A model generated the notes under the pieces. That model did no database searches. It was not told the origin of the DNA and saw only the letters and a list, made by a program, of their open reading frames with translations. From Dysgonamonadaceae bacterium (lineage in GTDB: Bacteria; Bacteroidota; Bacteroidia; Bacteroidales; Azobacteroidaceae), in contig JAITTA010000287.1 in the NCBI GenBank assembly GCA_031287395.1, positions 1 to 33,874 on the forward strand: a DNA stretch of 33,874 nt. The letters are read 5' to 3'. This document shows positions 25,683 to 33,874 of this stretch, piece by piece; the first letter of the stretch is position 1, and every line of letters begins with the position of its first letter. The position numbers and the translations under genes are program-made.

Positions 25683-26912
25683 ATGAATACATTAACGGTA
25701 ACATTAAAACAGCACACCCCCCTGATTCATTTTCAGCATGATCAGGAGGGCGCAACGCTTCGGGCTTCGGAAGTGAAGCCGAAGTTGGACAGGTTTATAT
25801 TGACGAAACTTGGCAATGGCGATTATGGAAAAGGTAAAACTGAAGCTAAAAAGAGTGGTTTGACAATCGGAGGTCAAGAAACAGCGTTGGATTATAAAAT
25901 GAAATTTATTGTTAATGAAGCACCTGAAATTTTCTACAACAATGAAGTTCAAAAAGACCGGCAGGGAAATGCACAAACCGTTATTCGTAAAGACGGACGG
26001 ATTATTAAGAAACTTAAACCATATCCACTTTTCTTTGCCAATTTGAATACAAACATAGACAATCCTTTGGAATACAAATGTTTCAGTATGCTTCATAAAC
26101 CTTTTGAAATGAAATTGCAAAGTTTTAACAAAGATTTATTGGATCAAATAGAGAAGCAGACCATAAACTTAGGTCAATTCTTTCAATATACAAACTTTGG
26201 CACTCGACAATCAAAGGGATTTGGTTCTTTTTATATTGAGGAAAATGATAAATTGCACGAAGATATTGAGGATTTAAAATACCGATTCAGTGTCGATGTC
26301 AGAAGTGAAAGTAAAAAGTGGCTTGATTTGTTTACTGCAATTGATCTATTTTATAAATCTTTGCGCAGTGGAATTAACATTTGTTGGGGTGATAAATTCT
26401 ATATGAAACCGGCTATTTTTCAATATGCAAAAGATAGAAATTACGATTGGGACAAAAAATTAATAAAGGATTTCTTTTTTAATAATAATTCTCCAAAACA
26501 ACAGAATGATTTTTTATTTAAGGACTTACTTGGATTATCAAGTGAAGAAAGCTGGATGTCATACGGGACAAATATCTCTAAGGAACATTCAACGTCAGAT
26601 ATTAAACGGTTTCAATCTCCAATTATCATCAAACCAATATTGAGAGATGGATATTTTGACGTTTTTGTAGATGCAAACCCAAATGCTAAAGAATTGTTTG
26701 AAAAGTATTGCGGCCAAGTATTTAATATAATACGGTCTAAGAATCCTGAAGAGAAACTTAAATTGAAAACATTTCCCAACTTTGACATTAATGATTTTCT
26801 TGAATTTGCTCTATTGAAAAATGATATTGGCAGATTGACTACGGGTATAAATCACGAAAAATTTTTAGAATTAACAAATATTTATAATGAAATAAAGAAA
26901 GAACATGAATAA
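25683..26912 (+). CDS. cmr1: Type III-B RAMP protein Cmr1
   Basis: N-terminal RAMP strand LTVTLKQHTPLIHFQHDQEGATLRASEVKPKLDRFI and FFQYTNFGTRQSKGFGSFYI glycine-rich region; first cmr gene, immediately before cas10. Confidence 0.85.
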   Translation: MNTLTVTLKQHTPLIHFQHDQEGATLRASEVKPKLDRFILTKLGNGDYGKGKTEAKKSGLTIGGQETALDYKMKFIVNEAPEIFYNNEVQKDRQGNAQTVIRKDGRIIKKLKPYPLFFANLNTNIDNPLEYKCFSMLHKPFEMKLQSFNKDLLDQIEKQTINLGQFFQYTNFGTRQSKGFGSFYIEENDKLHEDIEDLKYRFSVDVRSESKKWLDLFTAIDLFYKSLRSGINICWGDKFYMKPAIFQYAKDRNYDWDKKLIKDFFFNNNSPKQQNDFLFKDLLGLSSEESWMSYGTNISKEHSTSDIKRFQSPIIIKPILRDGYFDVFVDANPNAKELFEKYCGQVFNIIRSKNPEEKLKLKTFPNFDINDFLEFALLKNDIGRLTTGINHEKFLELTNIYNEIKKEHE

Positions 26913-28437
26913 GTATTTTGCTATCACAATTGGGCCGGTCATCAGGACATTATCCATGGCTAGAAAACCTCGTGAGCTATGGTCGGCGAGCTATATGTTT
27001 TCAAAATTGATGGAAAAATTAAGAGCCGAAATTCCGGAAGACGCAATCATATCTCCGGCAACAAGAGGAAACAAGGATATTGGCGACGTAGGGCTTTATC
27101 CTGATCGGATATATTTTAAAAATCCTGGAAATGGCTGGGATATAAACAAAGTAATTGACTGTGTAAAAGTAAATTATGCTGATGAAATTGTAATTTGTGC
27201 CGATTATTTTAGAATTTATGCTGTTGAGATTGAAGCGGACGGTGATGAGGATATTATTAAAAAATTGAATGAACGTTTGGATTGTTTGGAATTATGCAAT
27301 ATAGCTCTTCCTCAAGATACAGAAAATTCTGTATTTAATTCCATTATTGGGAATAAAATATGGACAAAATATCACAAATCCGGAAAACAGATTGAGACGT
27401 TAGCCGAAATTGCCTCTGCGCAATTAGAGCAAATAGATGAGAATGGCTATAAAAAATGTTTGAGTCAAAATAAGGGACAAGACAACGAGGATAAACTTAT
27501 AAAAGAACTCAAAAATAAATTTCCTGAGAAATTCATAACGCCTCATAAGTATATTTGTATTGTACATGCCGACGGAGATAATATAGGTACAATTGCAGGA
27601 TCCGTTACAATTGAAGAATTGAAGACTTTATCCCAACGATTACTGAAATTTGGAGACAAGGCATGCGAATCTATCAAACAATACCAAGGTTTCCCTATTT
27701 ATGCGGGTGGAGACGATTTGCTTTTCATTGCTCCTGTTGTTTCCGGAAAAGAAGAAACCAGGACAATTTTTGATTTGATAAAGCAAATTGATGATGATTT
27801 TAAAGAGACGAAAGTTTCGGAAATAACCGGAAAGGATAATAAAGGAAATACATTAGTTCCTGCCATGTCATATGGAATCTCAATTACCTATTATAAATAT
27901 CCTTTATATGAGTCCTTGGAAATGTCAAGAAATCTTTTATTTGGCATCTCCAAAGAACTAAAGAAAAAGGATGAAAAGGGAAAAGATACAGATGAAAAAT
28001 TGAAAAATGCAATTGCATGGACACTACAGAGAGGAAGTGGTGCCACAGTAACTGGAGTTTTTTCTAAAGGTTCTGAAAATTCTAAAGATTCTGAAAAGTT
28101 ATATGAGGCATATCAATCTCTGATAAAAAGTATTAACGTGAAGACTGATAAAAATTTAGTTTCGGCTGTCGCTCACAAAATTAAGAACAATGAAGAATTG
28201 CTGGGTTTATTTATGGGGACAGCTAATCAAGATGAACGGTTAGTTGCCTTTTTTAAAAATTATCTTGAATATGAAACAAAAAAAGCAGATGAAAAAATAT
28301 ATCTGGATGCCGTAAAAGGATTATTTAAAGTATTACAATCGACAACAAATAATATCAAAGAAACAACAAAAATAATTTATGCGATGCTTCGTACGGCAAA
28401 ATTTATAAAAGGTTTGGAGGACGATAAAGATGAATAG
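26905..28437 (+). CDS. cmr2: Cas10/Cmr2, HD-less, with intact GGDD palm motif
   Basis: ICIVHADGDNIGTIAG and FPIYAGGDDLLFIAPV (GGDD codons 27706-27717); LWSASYMFSKLMEKL N-terminal motif; only 510 aa and no N-terminal HD nuclease motif seen. Confidence 0.95.
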   Translation: MNKYFAITIGPVIRTLSMARKPRELWSASYMFSKLMEKLRAEIPEDAIISPATRGNKDIGDVGLYPDRIYFKNPGNGWDINKVIDCVKVNYADEIVICADYFRIYAVEIEADGDEDIIKKLNERLDCLELCNIALPQDTENSVFNSIIGNKIWTKYHKSGKQIETLAEIASAQLEQIDENGYKKCLSQNKGQDNEDKLIKELKNKFPEKFITPHKYICIVHADGDNIGTIAGSVTIEELKTLSQRLLKFGDKACESIKQYQGFPIYAGGDDLLFIAPVVSGKEETRTIFDLIKQIDDDFKETKVSEITGKDNKGNTLVPAMSYGISITYYKYPLYESLEMSRNLLFGISKELKKKDEKGKDTDEKLKNAIAWTLQRGSGATVTGVFSKGSENSKDSEKLYEAYQSLIKSINVKTDKNLVSAVAHKIKNNEELLGLFMGTANQDERLVAFFKNYLEYETKKADEKIYLDAVKGLFKVLQSTTNNIKETTKIIYAMLRTAKFIKGLEDDKDE

Positions 28438-29605
28438 ATATTTAATAACATTGACCCCGATAGATAAATTCTTTTTCGGGGGCGAGGCTACTTTCACAAG
28501 AGGGAAGAATAGCGACAATAAAGATTTAAAAAAATTTGACGAATTATATAGTAGTTATGTGGTAAAGTCCAATTTATTACCGCAGCAAACATCTTTACTT
28601 GGTATGTTGAGATTCTTGCTTTTGTCGAATAACAAAGATTTATTTGTGGATAATAAAATTAACGCAGAGAAGAAAAACGATGTTATCGAGTTGATCGGTC
28701 CAACAAGTTTCAATGTTGATGAAAATAATTTTAGCGAAATGAAATTTGGTAAAATTAAATTTGTTTTTCCTTGTTTTATTCAACGTAAAAAAGAAGGGGA
28801 CACCGAATGGGAAAATTTGATTTATGCACCGTTAGATTATTCTTTGAGAAAAGTTTCTTTTGAAAAAGGGAAGTCTTTATTAGATAAAGAAAATAATTTA
28901 ACTCCTATAATTGAGGGTTATGACGCAAAAAAAGGGTTACCGTCTCAATATATCGGATGTAAAACAAAATGGATAGACGAATCCTGCCTATTTAAAAAAG
29001 ATGTGAGAATAGGAATAGACCGGGATATTAAAGGAAAAACAAAAGAAGGGGCTTATTATAAACAAATTTTTTACCGTTTCTCGGATAAATATCCAATCTC
29101 AAAAGAAGAATGTAAATCACATTGCCTGAGATTTGCATTTTATGCAGATTTGGATTATGATATATCTTCAGATCAAAAATTCATTGTTTCGTTAGGCGGC
29201 GACAATTCACAATTTATACTTCAGGCGGAGAAAACAACAGATAATTCTGAAATTCAATTGCCTGAAGCATACTGTAATACAACAAATTTTGATAATTGTT
29301 ATGCTAAAATTGTTCTGATTTCAGATGCTCTTATCAAAAAAGAAACTGTCAATGAATCAATTTTCGGGATAAATGATACCATTATTTTTCGTTTTCTCAC
29401 TTCTGATCTGGATACCGAAAATTACTATAAATTTTCAGGAAATAAGCATTTGAAAAGAAATGAAAAGAAATACAATCTTTATAAGCGTGGTTCTGTTTTT
29501 TATTTCAAAGGTGAAGAAGATGTGAAACATTTTGAAACTGCATTAAAAGAAAACAAACGTTTTCGTCAAATAGGATATAATTATTATCAAACAATTAAAA
29601 AATAA
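28430..29605 (+). CDS. cmr3: Type III-B RAMP protein Cmr3
   Basis: YLITLTPIDKFFFGGEATFTRG...SNLLPQQTSLLGMLRFLLL. Confidence 0.92.
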   Translation: MNRYLITLTPIDKFFFGGEATFTRGKNSDNKDLKKFDELYSSYVVKSNLLPQQTSLLGMLRFLLLSNNKDLFVDNKINAEKKNDVIELIGPTSFNVDENNFSEMKFGKIKFVFPCFIQRKKEGDTEWENLIYAPLDYSLRKVSFEKGKSLLDKENNLTPIIEGYDAKKGLPSQYIGCKTKWIDESCLFKKDVRIGIDRDIKGKTKEGAYYKQIFYRFSDKYPISKEECKSHCLRFAFYADLDYDISSDQKFIVSLGGDNSQFILQAEKTTDNSEIQLPEAYCNTTNFDNCYAKIVLISDALIKKETVNESIFGINDTIIFRFLTSDLDTENYYKFSGNKHLKRNEKKYNLYKRGSVFYFKGEEDVKHFETALKENKRFRQIGYNYYQTIKK

Positions 29606-29610
29606 AAATC

Positions 29611-30393
29611 ATGGAAAATAAAGTATGGTTAATAACCACAAAAACAAATTTGCATGTAGGGAATGAAAATACATCAAATTACGGCTTGATTGATAAATCT
29701 GTTCAACGCGATGTTCTTACCGGATTGCCTTGTATTAATGGCAGTTCCTTGAAAGGCGCGTTAAATGAGTTTTTTGCCGTAAAGAAAACCGGGAAAATAA
29801 ATTTAGTAAAAGTATTTGGAGCCGATAAAATGGACAATAGCAAAGATAAAGAAACGAGAAAAGGCGAATATTCCTTTTTGGACGCACAATTATTGTCTAT
29901 TCCGGTACAGAGCAATAACCGCTTGTTCTATCGGGCAACTTCGCCGGGTATATTGAAAAAATTTGTTGAGCAACTGAATTTATTTGGAATAAAATATGAC
30001 GCCTTCAACTTGGGTTTTGACCTTTCCTCTCCAATCGTTTTTACGGAAGATGGGACAAAGTTAGGTGATTTCGATGCAAAAAAAGAAATTGTAAACGATA
30101 CGGTAAAAAGAATTGAAGAATTGATAGGTAAAGACATTGCCATTTTTAATGATGAATACTTTAAAGAATTATGTGGCGATGATAATTTACCTATAATCGC
30201 TCGGAATAAATTAGATAATGGTAAAAGCGAAAACCTTTGGTACGAACAGGCGCTTCCTCAAGAAACTATTTTCTACTCGTTGTTTTTGTCGCTTGAAAAT
30301 GATATTACAAAAGAAATATTGAGTGGAGAAATCGTTCAGATAGGAGCCAATGCAACTATCGGATTCGGATATTGCCAATTCAAACAATTATAA
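29611..30393 (+). CDS. cmr4: Type III-B RAMP protein Cmr4
   Basis: WLITTKTNLHVGNENTSNYGLIDKSVQRDVLTGLPCINGSSLKGALNEFF; C-terminal EIVQIGANATIGFGYCQF. Confidence 0.95.
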   Translation: MENKVWLITTKTNLHVGNENTSNYGLIDKSVQRDVLTGLPCINGSSLKGALNEFFAVKKTGKINLVKVFGADKMDNSKDKETRKGEYSFLDAQLLSIPVQSNNRLFYRATSPGILKKFVEQLNLFGIKYDAFNLGFDLSSPIVFTEDGTKLGDFDAKKEIVNDTVKRIEELIGKDIAIFNDEYFKELCGDDNLPIIARNKLDNGKSENLWYEQALPQETIFYSLFLSLENDITKEILSGEIVQIGANATIGFGYCQFKQL

Positions 30394-30403
30394 TTTTACA
30401 GCC

Positions 30404-30790
30404 ATGAGTAAAAAAAGAAATAACGAATTGCTGAAAAAAGCGGAAGAAGCTTTGAGAAAGACGGAATATGTCGATATTCTTAACAACGAAACCATCAAGG
30501 ATTCATATAAAGGTCAAACCGCAGCTTTGGGTGTGACTATTGCCATGAGTGGATTAAGACCTGCTTTGGCAATATACCAGAAGAAAACGGATGAATGTGA
30601 TAAATTGCAGATTTTAAATGCCATTGCCGTAATGATGGGTATAAATCAAATAGATGCAGGAAAAAAACTATTTAGTGATGTGATGAAATGTGATGATGTA
30701 AATCAATTGAATAATTATAAAAGGAATATTATTGACTGTTCCATCGCATTGAAACAGATAATTCAAACTTATAAATTAGTTAAACTATGA
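30404..30790 (+). CDS. cmr5: Type III-B small subunit Cmr5
   Basis: Small helical protein between cmr4 and cmr6; AALGVTIAMSGLRPALAIYQ. ATG at 30404 chosen over the ORF-track start at 30350, which overlaps cmr4. Confidence 0.9.
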   Translation: MSKKRNNELLKKAEEALRKTEYVDILNNETIKDSYKGQTAALGVTIAMSGLRPALAIYQKKTDECDKLQILNAIAVMMGINQIDAGKKLFSDVMKCDDVNQLNNYKRNIIDCSIALKQIIQTYKLVKL

Positions 30791-31575
30791 AAAATATCAG
30801 TTGGTTGTTTTACAAAGAATATTTTCAGGAAATTGATTTTTCCGGTATCAAGGATATAAATAAAGACATCAAAAATAAGGAACTTATTAAGTCGAGGAAT
30901 TTAAAAATTACGAATGCGGAATTATGTAAAATCGATAATCCTGTTGCAAATCAACGAGTACAGATGCAAATTGAATATCCTGGATTGGCAACAGGGATAG
31001 GAATTAATCATGAAGCATCTGTTGAGGGAGAATTTAAACTGGGTATGCACTTCGATTATACTTATGGTATGCCCGTAATTCATGGTTCTTCCGTCAAAGG
31101 ATTGTTACGTAATGCTTTCCCTGAAAATGAGATAAAAGAGAAAGAAAGGGAAACGGAAGCCGAAAAAGAAAATAGAATCCGGAAAAATAGAATCCGGATT
31201 TGTAAAATAGACCAAATCAGAGAATATCTTGAAAAAGTATCTGAGGATTTGGATATTGATAAATTACGGGATGAAATTTTTGAAAGCGTTGGTTCTATCT
31301 ACAATCGTGACATTTTTTACGACGCTGTAATTGTGAAATCAAACAAGAAAAATAAAATTTTGGCTTCGGATTCTATCACTCCTCATAAGAATCCATTACA
31401 AGAGCCTAATCCGATTACATTCCTGAAGATTGCCTCCGGTGTTACTATAGAATTTCGATTCGATTTGAAAGATGGTATTATTTCTGCAGAAGAGAAATGT
31501 AATATTTTCAAACGTATTCTGTTGGATTATGGCGTCGGAGCTAAAACAAACGTTGGATACGGACAACTAACTTAG
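30787..31575 (+). CDS. cmr6: Type III-B RAMP protein Cmr6
   Basis: LATGIGINHEASVEGEFKLGMHFDYTYGMPVIHGSSVKGLLRNAFP; C-terminal LLDYGVGAKTNVGYGQL. Confidence 0.93.
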   Translation: MKNISWLFYKEYFQEIDFSGIKDINKDIKNKELIKSRNLKITNAELCKIDNPVANQRVQMQIEYPGLATGIGINHEASVEGEFKLGMHFDYTYGMPVIHGSSVKGLLRNAFPENEIKEKERETEAEKENRIRKNRIRICKIDQIREYLEKVSEDLDIDKLRDEIFESVGSIYNRDIFYDAVIVKSNKKNKILASDSITPHKNPLQEPNPITFLKIASGVTIEFRFDLKDGIISAEEKCNIFKRILLDYGVGAKTNVGYGQLT

Positions 31576-31590
31576 TGAATAGTAGCTGTT

Positions 31591-32994
31591 ATGGATACAT
31601 TGATGAATGAATTATCATATAAAGTTGATATGTTGATCTCAGAACAAAGAGCCTCGAAAAATCGGAGTCGTGTAAAAAATGAAAAAACGAAAAATACAGA
31701 GGATATCCAAAAAGTATTATCCATCTGTGATCAGATAATTAATTTAGATTGTAAAGACAAGCTTTCGGAAAAATATGCAAGGTTCATCAGAGCTGTTTGT
31801 TATTCTGAAAAAGAAAAGTGGTATGATGCATTTAAGGATTTGAAAGATTTGGGTTATGAGGATTATTGGATATACAAACAAAAACGTAAATATACAGGGC
31901 TTTATGACGAGATGATTTCTTGTAACCTTAAAGATTGTGACATAGAAGAAAACAGTGATATATTTCATACTTATCTTTCTAATTGCCATAAGATTTATGA
32001 TTGTATTTTTAAAATTATGGATTTCTTAATTGTAGAAGATGAAAATTTGCGAATAAGCCATTACACAACAAAGAAAACTGTTGAAAAATTATTATTTGAC
32101 AATAGTCCGCTCCGGATGTGTTCAATGGCAACTGCAAATGATCCAAGTGAAGGAAGAGTAATTTATGAATTTTTGGAACATCCTGAATGGTATGATGCAG
32201 TAATTGGAAAAAATAAACTTCAATGTTTTGTTACCTGTTTTACTTTCGATTCAAATTGTCTGAATCATTTTCGTCTTTATGGGAAAGAGAATGAGAAAGA
32301 AGCTACGGGCGTAAGTTTAGGTTTCGAGGCTGAAGCATTTGACTGTTTAATATCAGATCAATTAAAATTTGAAGAAAAGACCCTTTTTTTTGAAAAATAC
32401 AAAAAAGCACATTTGTTCAGATGTCTTTATATTTATCCTGTAACGAAAGATATAATATCTATTGGGCATACAGAATATGAAGAAATAAAAGAAGATTGGG
32501 AGGTTCTAACAAAAGATAAAATGTGTACAATGTTTGAGAAAGAAAAGAAGATAGTATCAGAAGAGAATATGAAGGAAATAAGAACGAAGATGAATGAAAT
32601 GCAAAAAAATATTAATAACTTTATTAATATAGAAGAAAACAAAATTAATATAGAAGAAAATAAAATTATTATAGATGAAAACAAAGCGAAAAGAATAGAA
32701 ATTGTTTCCAAAATGTTGCTGAATTTGAGTTATATTGTTAAACATGCAGCTTTTAAAGAAGAACAGGAGAGTAGATTGTTTTATATTGTAAAACTTAACA
32801 GTACAAAAAGCTATATTAAATTTTGTGATAATTCTCGGAAAATGTATGTGGAGTACGATTTACCAATGGAAAAACTCAAAAAAATTACTTTTGCTCCAAA
32901 AACGACTGAATATTTGCTATTGAAAGACAGGTTAGAATTATTTGATGGTTTTGAAACGGTAGAATGCGTTCAAAGTAAATTACCTATTGCATAA
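31591..32994 (+). CDS. DUF2971-like protein with N-terminal helical (TPR-like) region and internal heptad repeat
   Basis: LRISHYTTKKTVEKLLFDNSPLRMCSMATANDPSEGRVIYEFL and CFVTCFTFDSNCLNHFRLYGKENEKEATGVSLGFEAEAF are DUF2971-like; 16 bp downstream of cmr6. Confidence 0.65.
   Translation: MDTLMNELSYKVDMLISEQRASKNRSRVKNEKTKNTEDIQKVLSICDQIINLDCKDKLSEKYARFIRAVCYSEKEKWYDAFKDLKDLGYEDYWIYKQKRKYTGLYDEMISCNLKDCDIEENSDIFHTYLSNCHKIYDCIFKIMDFLIVEDENLRISHYTTKKTVEKLLFDNSPLRMCSMATANDPSEGRVIYEFLEHPEWYDAVIGKNKLQCFVTCFTFDSNCLNHFRLYGKENEKEATGVSLGFEAEAFDCLISDQLKFEEKTLFFEKYKKAHLFRCLYIYPVTKDIISIGHTEYEEIKEDWEVLTKDKMCTMFEKEKKIVSEENMKEIRTKMNEMQKNINNFINIEENKINIEENKIIIDENKAKRIEIVSKMLLNLSYIVKHAAFKEEQESRLFYIVKLNSTKSYIKFCDNSRKMYVEYDLPMEKLKKITFAPKTTEYLLLKDRLELFDGFETVECVQSKLPIA
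32623..32685 (+). repeat. Three tandem 21-bp units inside the DUF2971-like CDS
   Basis: attaatatagaagaaaacaaa / attaatatagaagaaaataaa / attattatagatgaaaacaaa, encoding INIEENK INIEENK IIIDENK. Confidence 0.9.
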
Positions 32995-33017
32995 ATTAAA
33001 TTATTAATTTAGATATA

Positions 33018-33874
33018 ATGCTCACCCCTCTCTTCCGCACTCTCTGTCTTCCCGTCACGCTCCACAGCGCCTGGAAGCTCGTCAAATCGAAAAACTCCGC
33101 CGGAGGAATCGACGGACTTTCCATTGTGCAGTTTGAGGAGAATCTGGCGGAAAACCTGGCGGATTTGCGGCAGGAATTAATTCATAAAACCTGGAATCCC
33201 GAACCGTACCTGCGGGTGGAAATTCCAAAAAAAGAAACGGAAATCCGCCGGTTAGGCTTGTTAAGCATCCGGGATAAAATCGTGCAGCAGGCAATCAAAA
33301 CGCTGATTGAACCGAAGATGGAGAAACTGTTCCTGAATAACAGTTACGGTTATCGTCCCGGAAAAGGGCCTGCAAGAGCGATTCGCCGGGTGATGTATAT
33401 CTATAATCAGGTGAAGCGGGGTTGGGTAGCTAAGCTGGATATCGATGATTATTTCGATACCATCAAGCAGGAACAACTGTTTATCAGCCTGCAAAACTTG
33501 TTGAAAGACGAGGAAATCGTGCGGCTGATTGAGCTTTGCCTGAAAACGGGAGTGGTTACGAAGCAATTGAAATGGAGCGAAACCGGCAAAGGCCTGCCGC
33601 AGGGAGCGGTTTTGTCCCCGTTGCTGGCTAATTTTTATTTGCATCCTTTCGATCAATTTGTGGTAAACAAAATCCCAAACTATGTCCGTTACGCCGATGA
33701 TTTCTTGGTAATTTCGGGCAATAGAGAGGAATTGGAGACAACTGTCCGGGATATTGAAGCTATATTGGAGAGCAAATTTTCATTGAAGCTGAACACCCCC
33801 GTCATTACCGACCTGGAAACGGGAACGGAGTTTTTAGGGATATGGATCAAGCGGTCGGGGTTAACATTGACCGA
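33018..33874 (+). CDS. Group II-intron-like reverse transcriptase, CRISPR-associated; probable N-terminal part of RT-Cas1 (truncated by window end)
   Basis: Open from ATG 33018 to the window end (absent from the ORF track because there is no stop). RT motifs: NSAGGIDGLS, IRDKIVQQAIKTLIEPKMEKLFLNNSYGYRPGKG, VAKLDIDDYFDTI, GLPQGAVLSPLLANFYLH, VRYADDFLVIS (YADD at 33690-33701). Confidence 0.9.
   Translation, partial: MLTPLFRTLCLPVTLHSAWKLVKSKNSAGGIDGLSIVQFEENLAENLADLRQELIHKTWNPEPYLRVEIPKKETEIRRLGLLSIRDKIVQQAIKTLIEPKMEKLFLNNSYGYRPGKGPARAIRRVMYIYNQVKRGWVAKLDIDDYFDTIKQEQLFISLQNLLKDEEIVRLIELCLKTGVVTKQLKWSETGKGLPQGAVLSPLLANFYLHPFDQFVVNKIPNYVRYADDFLVISGNREELETTVRDIEAILESKFSLKLNTPVITDLETGTEFLGIWIKRSGLTLT

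Noticed and set aside
33261-33656. 131-aa minus-strand ORF at the window end
   Set aside because: Antisense to the reverse transcriptase, whose motifs (GLPQGAVLSP, YADD upstream of window end) are unambiguous.
33018-33874. RT as a group II intron maturase or retron
   Set aside because: Directly downstream of a cmr operon with no visible intron 5' boundary or msr/msd region in the window; CRISPR-associated RT is the simpler reading, but downstream sequence is needed.
21642-33874. CRISPR repeat array
   Set aside because: Looked for repeated ~28-37-bp units with spacers in intergenic regions of the cas locus; none seen. The array is probably outside the window.
1-33874. tRNA/rRNA genes
   Set aside because: No recognisable tRNA cloverleaf or rRNA sequence was seen by eye.

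Overview
Bacteroidales-type chromosomal window with three parts. (1) 1-7860: the C-terminal end of a beta-lactamase-family serine hydrolase, a KefB/CPA2-type cation:proton antiporter, a TonB-dependent receptor paired with a surface lipoprotein, and a decayed intergenic stretch with an IS3-like terminal-repeat scar. (2) 7870-21641: a polysaccharide utilization locus. It has an esterase with a structured leader, a membrane-anchored propeller-AraC regulator with no kinase, SusC/SusD, a GH97-alginate-lyase-fold fusion, decayed GH28-like/GH43-like remnants and a GH88 unsaturated uronyl hydrolase. The likely substrate is an acidic, uronate-containing glycan. (3) 21838-33874: a type III-B (Cmr) CRISPR-Cas operon: cas6, a DHH-family phosphodiesterase (NrN-like), a CorA-like membrane protein with a GMN motif, a small 2-TM/coiled-coil protein, cmr1, an HD-less cas10 with GGDD, cmr3-6, a DUF2971-like gene with a heptad-repeat insertion, and a reverse transcriptase that runs off the window (probably the start of RT-Cas1). 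The CorA+NrN+HD-less Cas10 arrangement matches the class described in Bacteroides fragilis that signals with SAM-AMP. The least explained parts here are the small 2-TM protein, the DUF2971-like protein and the 24-bp inverted repeat upstream of cas6. No CRISPR array, tRNA or rRNA was seen.
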